A stretch of DNA of 64,000 nucleotides. Origin: DATBGO01 sp963695645. GTDB lineage: Bacteria > Actinomycetota > Actinomycetes > Streptosporangiales > Streptosporangiaceae. Where the stretch lies: positions 1 to 64,000 of the forward strand of contig CAVOHC010000001.1 of assembly GCA_963695645.1 (NCBI GenBank). The letters are read 5' to 3'. Of this stretch, positions 16,397-25,348 are shown piece after piece (position 1 is the first letter of the stretch; the number at the start of each line of letters is the position of its first letter). A model generated the notes under the pieces. The model saw nothing but the letters and a program-made list of their open reading frames with translations, made no database searches and was not told the DNA's origin. A program made the position numbers and the translations under genes.

Positions 16397-18010
16397 ATGC
16401 AGTATGGATTCCGCGTGCTGGATCCGCGGCGCGATCGGGCCCGGACGCTACGCCTGGCCGGAGCAGCGCTGGTGGTGCTCTTGGCCGGAGCACTGCTGGT
16501 GGTGCTGTCAGCCGTTGCCTTGGGCACGATGTCCCACGTGGCCGCTGGCGGGACGTCGCAGCGGGCGTCTGGCCAGGTAGTGGCACGTACCCGCGCGCCT
16601 GCATCGGCCACGTCGGTGCTGACCGGAACACCCGATGCGGTCGCCGCGGGAGTGGCACGGGAGTTGTTCGCCTTTGCGCCGGTGGTCGTGGTCGCTGACG
16701 CGAACCGCCCGGCCGATCAGGCGACCGCCGCGACCTTATCCGAGCGGGAACATGCGCCGCTGCTCTTGGCGGCGGCACCGGGAGGCGCGGGGCCTGCGGG
16801 CGCGAGGCAGGAAACGGCAGGCCCGGTCAGCGCTGCGCTGCGGGGTGAGATTAACGCCTTGGGCGCCCGCGCAGTGCTCGCTGTCGGGGAGGCCGGCCGT
16901 GGGCTCACTGCGCAGCTGCCGCGGACTGACGTGGTCACCAGCCCGGCCATGCTGCCCGCTACGAAAGCGCCACGGCCCCTCGGTCAGGTGGTGCTGCTCG
17001 TGCACCAGGGTGACTCCGGCGCCGCGCTGGCAGCGGTCGCCACCGCGCGGGTGGCCGGCGCACGGGTGATCGCCATCCACGGCTACGACCCGCGGGCCGA
17101 CCCGGCCGCCATCGCCGCCCTGTCAGCCGCCCGGCCGCAGCGGGTACTGGCAATCGGGGCCAGTTTCGGATCGGCGAGCCAGCTAGCGTCACGGGTCGCT
17201 GTCGCAGTGACCGGGGTGCAGCTGCCCGGTGGCGGCCAGGTCCTGTTCCCCATGCACCGGCTGGTTGCTCTGTACGGTCACCCGGGTGCTCCTGCCCTCG
17301 GCGCCCTGGGTCAGCAGGGCCTGGGCGCGAGCATCGCGCGGGTCAGGAAGGCTGCCATCGCGTACCGGGCGCTGAGCAGCGTGCCGGTAGTCCCGGCCTT
17401 TGAGATCATTGCCACCGTCGCGCAGGCCTCCCCGGGCAAGGACGGCAGCTACTCCTATGAGTCCACCGTGGCCTCCCTGCGCCCCTGGGTGAACCGGGCG
17501 ACGGCGGCTGGCCTGTTCGTGATCCTTGACCTGCAGCCCGGCCGGGCCAGTCTGCTCGCCCAGGCCAGGAAATACCAGCCGCTGCTCAAACTGCCCAATG
17601 TCGGGCTGGCCCTGGACCCGGAGTGGAAGCTGCAGCCTGGTCAGCTGCCGCTACGGCAGATCGGCAGCGTCGGCATCACCGAGGTCAATAGCGTCATCAG
17701 CTGGCTGGCCGGTCTTACGGCGCATTACCACCTGCCACAGAAACTTCTGGTGCTGCACCAGTTCCGGCTCTCCATGATCGCCGACGAACGACGGCTCGAT
17801 ACCCATCACGACGATCTCGCGGTCCTCATCCATATGGACGGGCAAGGCAGTCCGGGCGATAAGCAGCAAACGTGGGACGCCGTCATCAAGGCTGCCCCGC
17901 CGGGCGTGTACTTCGGGTGGAAGAATTTCTACGCCAAAGACCATCCCATGCTGAGGCCGCGGCAGACGATGGCCAGGAACCCGGAGCCGGTGATGATCTC
18001 CTACCAGTGA
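16397..18010 (+). CDS. Membrane-anchored protein with CWB2-like repeats and a C-terminal barrel-like domain
   Basis: A 537-residue extracytoplasmic protein. A cytoplasmic basic start and one membrane helix (about residues 20-45) are followed by a region (70-310) resembling the cell-wall-binding repeat 2 (CWB2) fold, with repeating alpha/beta units such as VAAGVARELFAFAPVVVVADANRP and QRVLAIGASFGS. The C-terminal 200 residues (EIIATVAQASPGKDGSYS, LFVILDLQPGR, NVGLALDPEWKL, VYFGWKNFYAKD) look like a TIM-barrel-like glycosidase or phosphodiesterase domain, but I see no confident catalytic set. It is probably attached to the cell envelope. The substrate is unknown and the N-terminal assignment is tentative. 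Confidence 0.7.
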   Translation: MQYGFRVLDPRRDRARTLRLAGAALVVLLAGALLVVLSAVALGTMSHVAAGGTSQRASGQVVARTRAPASATSVLTGTPDAVAAGVARELFAFAPVVVVADANRPADQATAATLSEREHAPLLLAAAPGGAGPAGARQETAGPVSAALRGEINALGARAVLAVGEAGRGLTAQLPRTDVVTSPAMLPATKAPRPLGQVVLLVHQGDSGAALAAVATARVAGARVIAIHGYDPRADPAAIAALSAARPQRVLAIGASFGSASQLASRVAVAVTGVQLPGGGQVLFPMHRLVALYGHPGAPALGALGQQGLGASIARVRKAAIAYRALSSVPVVPAFEIIATVAQASPGKDGSYSYESTVASLRPWVNRATAAGLFVILDLQPGRASLLAQARKYQPLLKLPNVGLALDPEWKLQPGQLPLRQIGSVGITEVNSVISWLAGLTAHYHLPQKLLVLHQFRLSMIADERRLDTHHDDLAVLIHMDGQGSPGDKQQTWDAVIKAAPPGVYFGWKNFYAKDHPMLRPRQTMARNPEPVMISYQ

Positions 18011-18125
18011 ACCTGCCGGCGCACCTCGCAGCTCCTGACATTGAATCCCGCGCTGGAAAGCCCGACATCGGACGTACCAGCTTGATAGCGGTCACCGGGT
18101 ACCGTCAGCCGCTGCGGCGACGGCG

Positions 18126-19259
18126 TCAGCTGGAGTCTGGGTCAGTGCGGGTGTGGCTGGCTGTGTGCTCGACACCGCCGCACCAGATGCGGCGGATCGA
18201 TCGGGTGGCGCTGATGTCCTGCAGCGGGTCCTCGTCGAGCAGCAGCAGGTCGGCCCGGCGCCCCGGCTCGATGACACCCCGGTCGGTGAGGCCGAAGTAG
18301 CGGGCGGGCAGCGAGGTGGCGGCCCGCAGCGCGTCGAGGTTGGTTAGCCCGGCGCGGACCAGGAGCTCCAGTTCGTGGTGGAGGCTATCGCCGTGGCTGA
18401 TCGCCGCCGGAACGCCCGGGGCGGCGTTCGCGTCGGTTCCGGCCAGGATCGGCACGCCAGCCTGGTAGAGCGCCGTGACGCTCGCGCGGGCCGCATCGTA
18501 GTCGGCGCCCGGCGGAGCGGACTGTTCGACGATGCCTTCCATCATGGCGAGCGTCGGTATGAGGACGCGGCCGTCGGCGACGGCACGTGCCGCGGCCGCT
18601 TGGCCGAGCGCGAGGTCCAGCGGCACGTGCGTGAGGACGTCGACATGCGCCCGCTGCGCCATCTCCACGCCGGCCTGCGACGTGGCGTGCGCCACGGCGA
18701 GCATTCCATGCTCGCGTGCGGCGGCGGCGAGCGCGTCGAGCGTGGCCTGGTCGTGGCTGCGGCCGGGGGTCCCGACGATGATCTTGATGTAGTCCGATCC
18801 CTCGGCGGCCCGCTCAGCCACAAACCGGGCCGCCTGATCAGCACCTGTCACCAGTCCCCGCTGGCCGAGCATGGGAATGCGGGAATGCGCGCTGCCGGGC
18901 GCGATGGCGGGCGTACCTGCGCTGCGGATGTCAGTGAGCCCGGCGATCCCGCGCAGCGAGTCCACTAGCTCGCGCGGCGCGCATCCCATGTCGAGCGCGG
19001 TGGTTACGCCGAAATCGCAGAGCTGGCCGAGCGTGCTCCGGGAGTGCAGGTGGACGTGCGCGTCGATGAGTCCGGGGAGCAGTATGCAGCCGGAGCCGTT
19101 GATGCTCCGGGCCCCTGCGGGATCCGCGACGATCCGGTCGGCCTCTATGACGACCGTTCCTGGGGGCAGCAGTTGCTCGCCGTCGAACACGCGGACGTTC
19201 GTCACCGCGATCTTCCCGGCCTCCGGCGGAGGCACCGCAGCATGGTCCGTGTTGGCCAA
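18126..19259 (-). CDS. Amidohydrolase, imidazolonepropionase/prolidase-like
   Basis: A 377-residue metal-dependent amidohydrolase. DAHVHLH carries the first metal-binding HxH pair, YIKIIVG supplies the lysine position, AHATSQAGVEMA and DVLTHVPLD give further histidines, and AGTDANAAPG the conserved aspartate. It resembles the imidazolonepropionase/Xaa-Pro-dipeptidase-like group that cleaves cyclic amides, N-acyl dipeptides or organophosphates; the substrate is unknown. The start is TTG 19259, preceded by GAGGAG. It appears monocistronic. Confidence 0.85.
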   Translation of the reverse strand: MANTDHAAVPPPEAGKIAVTNVRVFDGEQLLPPGTVVIEADRIVADPAGARSINGSGCILLPGLIDAHVHLHSRSTLGQLCDFGVTTALDMGCAPRELVDSLRGIAGLTDIRSAGTPAIAPGSAHSRIPMLGQRGLVTGADQAARFVAERAAEGSDYIKIIVGTPGRSHDQATLDALAAAAREHGMLAVAHATSQAGVEMAQRAHVDVLTHVPLDLALGQAAAARAVADGRVLIPTLAMMEGIVEQSAPPGADYDAARASVTALYQAGVPILAGTDANAAPGVPAAISHGDSLHHELELLVRAGLTNLDALRAATSLPARYFGLTDRGVIEPGRRADLLLLDEDPLQDISATRSIRRIWCGGVEHTASHTRTDPDSS

Positions 19260-19376
19260 CGGGATCTCCTCGGTTCGCGTTCCGGATTTGGATGGCGGGC
19301 TGTGTCGTCGTGAGGTGCCAGTGCTGAGCGCGGCGCCGCCGCCCTACCGGTGCTGAGGCGCAGCACCGAGTAATGG

Positions 19377-20339
19377 TCAGGGTCGGCCTTCCAGCCGGAG
19401 GTTATACACGCTTGCCTGGAATGTGCCAGCCGGATCCCGGGGCAGACTGGTGAACCAGACGAGCACGTAACGACCGTGGGCAGGTCTGGCGGGCCGCAGG
19501 CTTATCGCGCCGCTCGCGTTGGCCGCGCGTGCGACAGCCGGGAGGTCCGCCAGTGCGGGCGCAGCACCGACACGCAGCTGGACGTTGGTGCCGGGAGCGC
19601 TGCCGAGCCTTAGCTGGACGGCGGTGATCGTCACCTGGTGACCCATGTCCACGAGCAGGCCGGTGCCCCGGTACAGGTTCCCGAAATGGGCCGTGGTGTA
19701 CCAGTCGGTATGCCATGCCGTGGCGGGACTGCGGTCGATCGCGAGGTGCGCGCGCTGCGGGTCGTCGCCCCTGCCGGTGCCGCCGGGACCGAACGCCGCA
19801 GCGCCGGCCGGGGCGAGCGCGCGCACTGGGGGTAGCGCTGATGCCGGGACGGCGGGCGGACTGGTAGGCGTAGGCGCCGGCGCCGGCCTGCCGGCGTCGG
19901 CCTGGTGGCTCGTCGCCGGGTGAGGGTGAGCCCGGTCCGGGGCAACGCCGCTCGCCGCACCGTGCGAGCTGGCAAGAAACTGGTATGCCACGAAACCGAG
20001 CCCCACGATCAGTGCCAGCCCCAGCGCTGCGGTCCAGCTCTGCAGCCGCCGTTCGGGCACCCTGATGGGCGTGACCGGCTCTGTCACATCCTCCGGGACT
20101 CCATGGGGCCCCAGCCGGGCCACGTCGTACTCCCGGACTAACGCCTCCGGATCAGCCCCGACAGCCATGGCGATAGTGCGGATGTGCCCCCGGGCATAAA
20201 AGTCGCCACCGCACGCCGAATAGTCATCGCTCTCGATGGCGGAGATGATCGGTTCCCTGATCCGGGTCCGCTGGCTGACCTCGGTCACGGTGAGACCGGC
20301 CTGATGCCGCGCTTGCGCGAGAGCTTCGCCGATGCTCAC
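19377..20339 (-). CDS. RodZ-like membrane protein with N-terminal helix-turn-helix
   Basis: A 320-residue protein with a RodZ-type HTH_25 domain (IGEALAQARHQAGLTVTEVS to about residue 70), a single membrane helix at about 102-123, a Pro/Ala-rich linker and a C-terminal extracytoplasmic beta domain (about 190-318) that resembles a discoidin-like or carbohydrate-binding fold (ITAVQLRLGSAPGTNVQLRVG). RodZ-type proteins couple MreB or the envelope to the cytoplasm; in actinobacteria such proteins are often called helix-turn-helix proteins of unknown function. ATG 20339 has no strong Shine-Dalgarno. It appears monocistronic. Confidence 0.78.
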   Translation of the reverse strand: MSIGEALAQARHQAGLTVTEVSQRTRIREPIISAIESDDYSACGGDFYARGHIRTIAMAVGADPEALVREYDVARLGPHGVPEDVTEPVTPIRVPERRLQSWTAALGLALIVGLGFVAYQFLASSHGAASGVAPDRAHPHPATSHQADAGRPAPAPTPTSPPAVPASALPPVRALAPAGAAAFGPGGTGRGDDPQRAHLAIDRSPATAWHTDWYTTAHFGNLYRGTGLLVDMGHQVTITAVQLRLGSAPGTNVQLRVGAAPALADLPAVARAANASGAISLRPARPAHGRYVLVWFTSLPRDPAGTFQASVYNLRLEGRP

Positions 20340-20585
20340 GCCGCGCCTCCACTGCGTACCGCACTCCGCCCCGCCAAGTTCGCGGAGCGCAGCTGGCCAT
20401 TGGCCCCACCACCGACACTACGTCGCCGCAGCGCCGCCACGCTGTCAGGCTTGAGAAATCTCCGCGAACCTGACCCCTGGTGCAGCCTCGCGCACCTAAC
20501 TAATCGTCGTGCAGCTTCCCACGGCGGCGGTGCGATCGGTACCCCGGCACGGGCGTATGTGTCGAGCTGGTTGCCGACCAGCCAG

Positions 20586-21050
20586 CTAGCGCCCAGGGAG
20601 GTGCCGGCTGTCGAGGGCGTGCGATATAGATAGTTCCCAGTGCCGGAGGAACTGCGTGAAGCCGGCCGCGAATCGGTCGAGTCCGACGTTAGCCGGGGGA
20701 GTCAGCGCGGTCATGTCGTAGCTGACCGTCGCGGTCGTTCCTGCCGCCGATGGCCGGCAGCTGACAGTGACAAGCCCGGCTCGGTCACCTGGCCTCGTCA
20801 TGCTGTATCCGATCATGCGGCCGGGCTCACTGCGCACCACCGTCCAGATCACCGGGCGGCCCGAGTGATCGGTCTGGAATACCGTTCCTGGGGCGGTCTC
20901 ATCCGGGGGCGGGCTTGGGAATATCGGGTCCCAGGCCTCGACCCAGACGCGCTCACCGCTCGGGGTGAACAGCGTGAATGCGTCCTCTGGAGGAAGATCG
21001 ATCTCGATCGTGCCGGTCAGCTGGACGCGCCTGGATCGCATGGTCGTCAT
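20586..21050 (-). CDS. SRPBCC (START-like) family protein
   Basis: A 154-residue START/Bet v1-like lipid- or ligand-binding fold protein: VQLTGTIEIDLPPEDAFTLF, WDPIFPSPPPDETAPGTVF, VIWTVVRSEPGRMIGYSM and a long C-terminal helix GLDRFAAGFTQFLRHWELSI. The ligand is unknown. It overlaps the end of the upstream same-strand gene by 98 bp, which is unusually long. Confidence 0.78.
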   Translation of the reverse strand: MTTMRSRRVQLTGTIEIDLPPEDAFTLFTPSGERVWVEAWDPIFPSPPPDETAPGTVFQTDHSGRPVIWTVVRSEPGRMIGYSMTRPGDRAGLVTVSCRPSAAGTTATVSYDMTALTPPANVGLDRFAAGFTQFLRHWELSISHALDSRHLPGR

Positions 21051-21327
21051 TGATCAGGGCCCCCTCATTTTGAGCGCCTGGGTTGTGAGCGTCTGGAAGA
21101 CGGTGGCTGTCGGCGGCGGTCAGATCGAGTCCGTAGACCTTCTTGAGCGTCTCGATGGCCGCTACCGTCGCATCGTCGAAGGGGAGCTTCTGCTCGAAGG
21201 CATGCAGCACTATGCCTTCGAGCAGGTCTCCCAGGGTCAGGTCCAGGTACTCGGCGAGCCCCTTCAGGACCTTCAGCAGGTGCCGCTCAAGCCGGACACC
21301 AGTTTGAACCCGGTCAACAACTACCAT
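20953..21327 (-). CDS. Conserved actinobacterial hypothetical protein (about 80-residue core)
   Basis: A 124-residue frame. The N-terminal 80 residues (VDRVQTGVRLERHLLKVLKG, LAEYLDLTLGDLLEGIVLHA, DLTAADSHRL) match a conserved small helical family in actinobacteria with no known function. The sequence after DSHRL is Asp/Arg/His-rich and overlaps the next gene. I suspect the natural stop has been lost or the tail is poorly conserved. ATG 21327 is preferred over GTG 21342 because the conserved core begins immediately there. Confidence 0.65.
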   Translation of the reverse strand: MVVVDRVQTGVRLERHLLKVLKGLAEYLDLTLGDLLEGIVLHAFEQKLPFDDATVAAIETLKKVYGLDLTAADSHRLPDAHNPGAQNEGALINDDHAIQARPADRHDRDRSSSRGRIHAVHPER

Positions 21328-21569
21328 GGTACCAAGGTACACCTGTAGCTTTGCTAGTGTGCGCGCCCGCCGCGGCCGCGCGCCCGGGCGGCTGCAACGG
21401 GAAGGCCTGAATGTCAGCCAGCGGGTGCCCGGCCGGCTGTGGCCGGAGCCGCCCGCCGGGCCGGTCAGGGAATCGCGAGCTCAGTTCTTCGCCCCGAGGT
21501 CTCCGCGCATCGGTAACTGACGTGTTACGGTAGCTTAGCTGTTACCAATGCTGACGGGGAGGTCGCGGG

Positions 21570-21995
21570 ATGCGGTATTACGAGGCGACGTCGATGATCA
21601 CGGCCAGTCCCGAGGCGGTGTGGGCGGTGCTCAGCGACGGGGCGAGCTGGCCGTCCTGGGATTCTGGCGTCGACGCCGTCGAGGGCCGAATCGCAGCGGG
21701 CGAGACCGTAAAGATCCGCTCGCAGGCGGCACCTGGCCGCACCTTCCCGGTCAAGGTGACGACGTTCGAACCGCCCGTGCGGTTGGAGTTCACCGGTGGC
21801 ATGCCGTTCGGCCTGTTCCGAGGCGTACGGAGCCACGACCTGTCCAAGGACGCGGACGGCTGCACCGCGTTCCGCCTGCGGGAGGAGTACACCGGCCCGC
21901 TTCTGGGGCTGATCTGGGGGTCGATGCCCGACCTGGGGCCGTCCTTCGAAAGGTTCGCCCGGGGGCTCAAACTGCAAGTCGAGGCGGAAGGCTGA
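21570..21995 (+). CDS. SRPBCC family protein (polyketide cyclase/dehydrase-like)
   Basis: A 141-residue START-like fold protein: YYEATSMITASPEAVWAVLSD, WDSGVDAVEGRIAAGETVKI, VRLEFTGGMPFGLFRGVRS and a C-terminal helix ERFARGLKLQVEAEG. Followed four bases later by an ArsR regulator and then another START-like gene. This arrangement is common in actinobacteria, where the ArsR protein controls the START proteins. ATG 21570 has a GGGAGG upstream. Confidence 0.82.
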   Translation: MRYYEATSMITASPEAVWAVLSDGASWPSWDSGVDAVEGRIAAGETVKIRSQAAPGRTFPVKVTTFEPPVRLEFTGGMPFGLFRGVRSHDLSKDADGCTAFRLREEYTGPLLGLIWGSMPDLGPSFERFARGLKLQVEAEG

Positions 21996-21999
21996 GCGG

Positions 22000-22341
22000 G
22001 TGGTCCCCGGGCGTGCGCCTGGTGACCCGTTCGAGGCGCTCGGTGATGCTAACCGGCGCGAAATCCTGCGTTTGCTCAGCAGCGGTGACAAGCCGGTCCA
22101 GGAGATCGCCGCCGCGATGCCCATCAGCCGGCCCGCCGTCTCGCGCCACCTCCGCCTGCTGAAAGACGCTGGGATGGTCGCGGAGCAGGCTCAGGGTACC
22201 CGCCGGATATATCACCTGCAGGAGCAAGGGCTGCATGCCGTCCAGGCCTATCTCGAGGGTATCTGGGGCGATGCCGCCGCGCGGTTCCGGTTGCTGGCAG
22301 AGAACCTGGCGGAGAACACCGAAAGGACGTCGGGGCGATGA
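22000..22341 (+). CDS. ArsR-family transcriptional regulator
   Basis: A 113-residue winged-helix repressor: FEALGDANRREILRLLSSGD, ISRPAVSRHLRLLKDAGMVA, then RRIYHLQEQGL. No CxC metal motif is present, so it is not a classical metal sensor. It belongs to the ArsR branch paired with AHSA1/SRPBCC genes. The GTG start lies four bases after the previous stop and the stop overlaps the following gene (ATGA at 22338), indicating one operon. Confidence 0.88.
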   Translation: MVPGRAPGDPFEALGDANRREILRLLSSGDKPVQEIAAAMPISRPAVSRHLRLLKDAGMVAEQAQGTRRIYHLQEQGLHAVQAYLEGIWGDAAARFRLLAENLAENTERTSGR

Positions 22342-22886
22342 GCGTTCCGCTGCGGCTGTCCTTCGACGTCGCGTGCTCGGTCGAGCATGCGTTCACGATG
22401 TGGACCTCGAAAATGGGCACGTGGTGGCCGCCCGACCATACCGTGACCGGCCGGGCGGACCTGGTCGTCCTGCAGAGCGGCGTCGGGGGGCGGATCTATG
22501 AACGCACTTCCGACGGCGTTGAGCACGACTGGGGCGAAGTGACGGTCTGGAAGCCACCTACGCGGCTGGCCTACTCCTGGCACCTCGGGCGGGACCGCAC
22601 GGATGCCACCGAGGTGGAGATCTCCTTCCGTGCCCAGGGTGACGCCGCCACCCGGATCGAGATTGAGCACCGTGGCTGGGAGCGGCTAGGAAAGGCCGGC
22701 GAGGGGTGGCGCGACCGGAACCTGGCCGGCTGGCAGACGCTGCTCCCGCACTTCATGGCCGCGGTCGCGGACGGCGGTCGGGGAGGCAGCCGCCCGCCAG
22801 GACTCAACGAACAACCGAACATGATGGAGATGACCCATGACAATAGCCAAGGTGGTCAGGTACACGACCAAGCCAGAGAGCGCTGA
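22338..22886 (+). CDS. AHSA1-type SRPBCC protein
   Basis: A 182-residue START-like protein of the AHSA1 group: LSFDVACSVEHAFTMWTSK, TWWPPDHTVTG, YSWHLGRDRTDATEVEISF and WAGWQTLL-like helix GWQTLLPHFMAAVA. The last 30 residues are extra and overlap the next gene by 50 bp. Its start overlaps the ArsR stop, so the two are co-translated. The ligand is unknown. Confidence 0.82.
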   Translation: MSVPLRLSFDVACSVEHAFTMWTSKMGTWWPPDHTVTGRADLVVLQSGVGGRIYERTSDGVEHDWGEVTVWKPPTRLAYSWHLGRDRTDATEVEISFRAQGDAATRIEIEHRGWERLGKAGEGWRDRNLAGWQTLLPHFMAAVADGGRGGSRPPGLNEQPNMMEMTHDNSQGGQVHDQARER

Positions 22887-23133
22887 CGAGAACGAGCGCC
22901 TGGTCCGTGACGTTTTCGCGGAGCTGGCGGCGCAGCACCCCGAGGGCCTGCGATACGCGGCTTTCCGCCTCGCCGATGGGGTCAGCTTCCTGCATGTCGC
23001 CGTGATCGATGGTGCCGAGAACCCGTTGTCGACTTCGGCCGCATTCGGCGAGTTCCAGTCCGGCATCAAGGATCGGTGCGCCGAGGGACCGACTCCGTCC
23101 GACGCAACAGTCACAGGCTCGTACGGGCTGTGA
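22837..23133 (+). CDS. Small hypothetical protein (ABM-like fold)
   Basis: A 98-residue protein, last in the SRPBCC/ArsR operon. MTIAKVVRYTTKPESADENE, ALRYAAFRLADGVSFLHVAV-type strands and a short tail suggest a dimeric alpha-beta barrel similar to antibiotic biosynthesis monooxygenases, without a defined active site. It starts at ATG 22837 with GGAGATG upstream, inside the 3' end of the preceding gene. Confidence 0.65.
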   Translation: MTIAKVVRYTTKPESADENERLVRDVFAELAAQHPEGLRYAAFRLADGVSFLHVAVIDGAENPLSTSAAFGEFQSGIKDRCAEGPTPSDATVTGSYGL

Positions 23134-23310
23134 TAGCGGCATAACTCGGTCGGCGTCGTCACTCCTGCCGCAAGAATGGCCCGCCTGAACACAGCCGCCA
23201 GCTGCCTTGACTGAAGACGAGCCTTAGTACCTGGCTTGACGGGCCGAAGGGCACTGTCGGCCGTGGCGGCAGCGCGGCACGCTGGCACCAGCCCATGGCA
23301 GGTGACAGAC

Positions 23311-24369
23311 ATGACGGACATCGCCCGACCGGATCGAGGCCGCGAGCGGCCGGCAACCGCCCGGCTTCCTGCACATGAGGTGCCCGGACCGATTCCCCTG
23401 ACCCCGCCGCTCCCGGCGGGCCTGGTCGATTCCATGGTGGCCACGGCGGCCAGGGCGCCGTCGGTGCACAATACCCAGCCATGGCGGTTCCGCGCAGGCG
23501 CCTCCGAGGTGGATCTGATCGCCGACCCCGGCCGCAACCTGCCTGGCATCGATGTAGCAGGCCGGGAACTGCTCGTCAGCTGCGGCGCAGCACTTTTCGG
23601 ACTGCGGCTGGCGGTACGAGAGGCCGGGTACCTGCCGTTGGTCTGCCTGCTGCCGGACCCGGCGCAGCCGACCCTGCTGGCCCGTGTGCAGCTGGGCGGG
23701 CCAGCGCCGATGACCAGCAGTGAACTGCGACTGCTCAGGGCCGTACCGCACCGGCACACCCACCGGGGCTCGTTCGATCCCGAGCCTGTCGCGGCGGCCC
23801 TGCTGACCGGGCTCCAGGCTGATGCCGCCGAGGAAGGCGCGACGCTGTGCTACGTCGATCAGCCCGACCACTACCAGCAGCTTGCGGCGCTGGCGGCGGC
23901 GGCTGCCCGGCAGCAAGAGGCGGACGCGTCAGCTCTCGCCGAAACGCGCAGTTGGACGCGTCCCGGCGGAGATACCGCACGTGATGGTGTGCCCGCTCGT
24001 GCCTTCCCCGCACCAGGGCGCGCGCAGCCGGGCCGTCTTGCCCAGCGCGACTTTGACCTCGGGCGAGGTTTCGGTTTGCTCGACGACAACGCCGGGCCGC
24101 CGTCCGCGACCGCTGTGCTGATCACCGTGGCCGACGGCCCGGCGGACTGGCTGCGGGCCGGCCAGGCATTGCACCGGCTACTGCTGCAAGCAGCCAGCCG
24201 CTGGGTCTTTGCGAGCTTGCACAGCCAGCCGCTCGAGCTGCCATCGCTCCGTGCCGAGATCCGCGCCCGCCTTGCGCTGCCCGGAGCCCCGCAGATGCTC
24301 CTGCAGCTTGGCCCTGTGCACACAACCGCGCCAACCGGCCGCCGGCCGCCTGCGGAGATCCTGGACTGA
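23311..24369 (+). CDS. Acg-like nitroreductase-family protein
   Basis: A 352-residue protein of the Acg/nitroreductase-like FMN family found in mycobacteria (Rv2032 group). The FMN-phosphate motif APSVHNTQPWRF is at about residues 51-62, ELLVSCGAALFGLRLA at about 88-103, and LLLQAASRWVFASLHSQP near 300. Proteins of this group form a dimer from a duplicated half, and several are dormancy-induced and proposed to store flavin. ATG 23311 follows GGCAGGTG. It appears monocistronic. Confidence 0.78.
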   Translation: MTDIARPDRGRERPATARLPAHEVPGPIPLTPPLPAGLVDSMVATAARAPSVHNTQPWRFRAGASEVDLIADPGRNLPGIDVAGRELLVSCGAALFGLRLAVREAGYLPLVCLLPDPAQPTLLARVQLGGPAPMTSSELRLLRAVPHRHTHRGSFDPEPVAAALLTGLQADAAEEGATLCYVDQPDHYQQLAALAAAAARQQEADASALAETRSWTRPGGDTARDGVPARAFPAPGRAQPGRLAQRDFDLGRGFGLLDDNAGPPSATAVLITVADGPADWLRAGQALHRLLLQAASRWVFASLHSQPLELPSLRAEIRARLALPGAPQMLLQLGPVHTTAPTGRRPPAEILD

Positions 24370-24446
24370 GGCCGTCATTTGGCGCCGCCACCCACCAGGC
24401 CGCTCTGTCGCGAGCGGCTGGCTCATCTGTCGCGAGCGGGCCGTCC

Positions 24447-24737
24447 TCAGTGACGGTGCTGGCTCGCCGCGACGTCGAACCAAAGGACCCGCGGCTCAGG
24501 CAGGTCGGCAAGCGCCGGGCCCAGCTGACTCTGCATGAATGCCGCTTGCGCCTCCTTGGACTGCCAGATCTCCGTCACGACCCAGCCCTCGGCGGAGTTG
24601 CCTGCCGAGTGACTCTGCAGCCCGGCCGGCCACTCCCCGGTACCCGTTCGCGGGTCGAACCGGAGCTGGGAATTGACCGCGTCATATTCCCGCTCGCCCA
24701 CGCTCGGCGGGAACTGAAGAATTAGTCCTGCTGCCAT
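24447..24737 (-). CDS. Hypothetical protein with ABM-like fold
   Basis: A 96-residue protein: GLILQFPPSVGEREYDAVNSQ, EGWVVTEIWQSKEAQAAFMQ, then PRVLWFDV. The strand-helix-strand order and the WVVTEIWQSKEA segment fit the antibiotic biosynthesis monooxygenase-like dimeric barrel. Convergent with the nitroreductase gene. The 260-bp region between it and the next gene is the shared divergent promoter region; nothing else is seen there. Confidence 0.62.
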   Translation of the reverse strand: MAAGLILQFPPSVGEREYDAVNSQLRFDPRTGTGEWPAGLQSHSAGNSAEGWVVTEIWQSKEAQAAFMQSQLGPALADLPEPRVLWFDVAASQHRH

Positions 24738-24997
24738 CCTGACCCCCCATGATTTTCATCGCAGTAGCCGCAAGACTACCAACAGCGACGATATCCGCCT
24801 CGGACCGCGGTCGTCGCGTCCGGGCCGGCGGCGGACGAGTGCTCCCATGACGGCTTGACAGAGCGCTCACCAGGTCTGCCATCCGCGGCGCTGGTATTTC
24901 GTCCGGCTGGCCGGATCCGGTCCACGGCCTGGCCACATTGCATCGCGGGCTAGCCCTGCGGGACGATAGTTAACGGCGCAAATGACGAGGGAGCCCC

Positions 24998-25330
24998 ATG
25001 ATCTTCATCACCGCCAAGTTCCGGGTACTACCCGAGTACGCCGACAAGTGGCCGGAGATAGCTGCTGAGTTCACTGAGGCGACGCGTGGCGAGCCTGGCT
25101 GCATGTGGTTCGACTGGTCTCGAAGCGTGGCGGACCCGGCCGAGTATGTCTTGATCGAGGCCTTCCGCGACGACGCGGCGGGGGCCGCGCATGTCCAGTC
25201 CGGGCACTTCAAGAACGCGCAGCAGACGCTGCCGCGCTACCTCGCGGAGACGCCGAGGATCGTCAACTTCAAGCTCCCGCAAGACGACTGGTCCCTGCTC
25301 GGGGAGCTGGCTGTGCCAGCCCAGGACTGA
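24998..25330 (+). CDS. Antibiotic biosynthesis monooxygenase (YgiN-like) domain protein
   Basis: A 110-residue ABM protein: IFITAKFRVLPEYADKWPEI, GCMWFDWSRSVADPAEYVLIE and HVQSGHFKNAQQTLPRYLAE. YgiN-like proteins oxidise quinols or are dimeric ligand-binding proteins. ATG 24998 has GAGGGAG upstream. It is convergent with the Nramp gene, 18 bp apart. Its relation to the neighbouring di-iron monooxygenase operon is not evident. Confidence 0.83.
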   Translation: MIFITAKFRVLPEYADKWPEIAAEFTEATRGEPGCMWFDWSRSVADPAEYVLIEAFRDDAAGAAHVQSGHFKNAQQTLPRYLAETPRIVNFKLPQDDWSLLGELAVPAQD

Positions 25331-25348
25331 GCCAGCCCGCGGTGGCGG

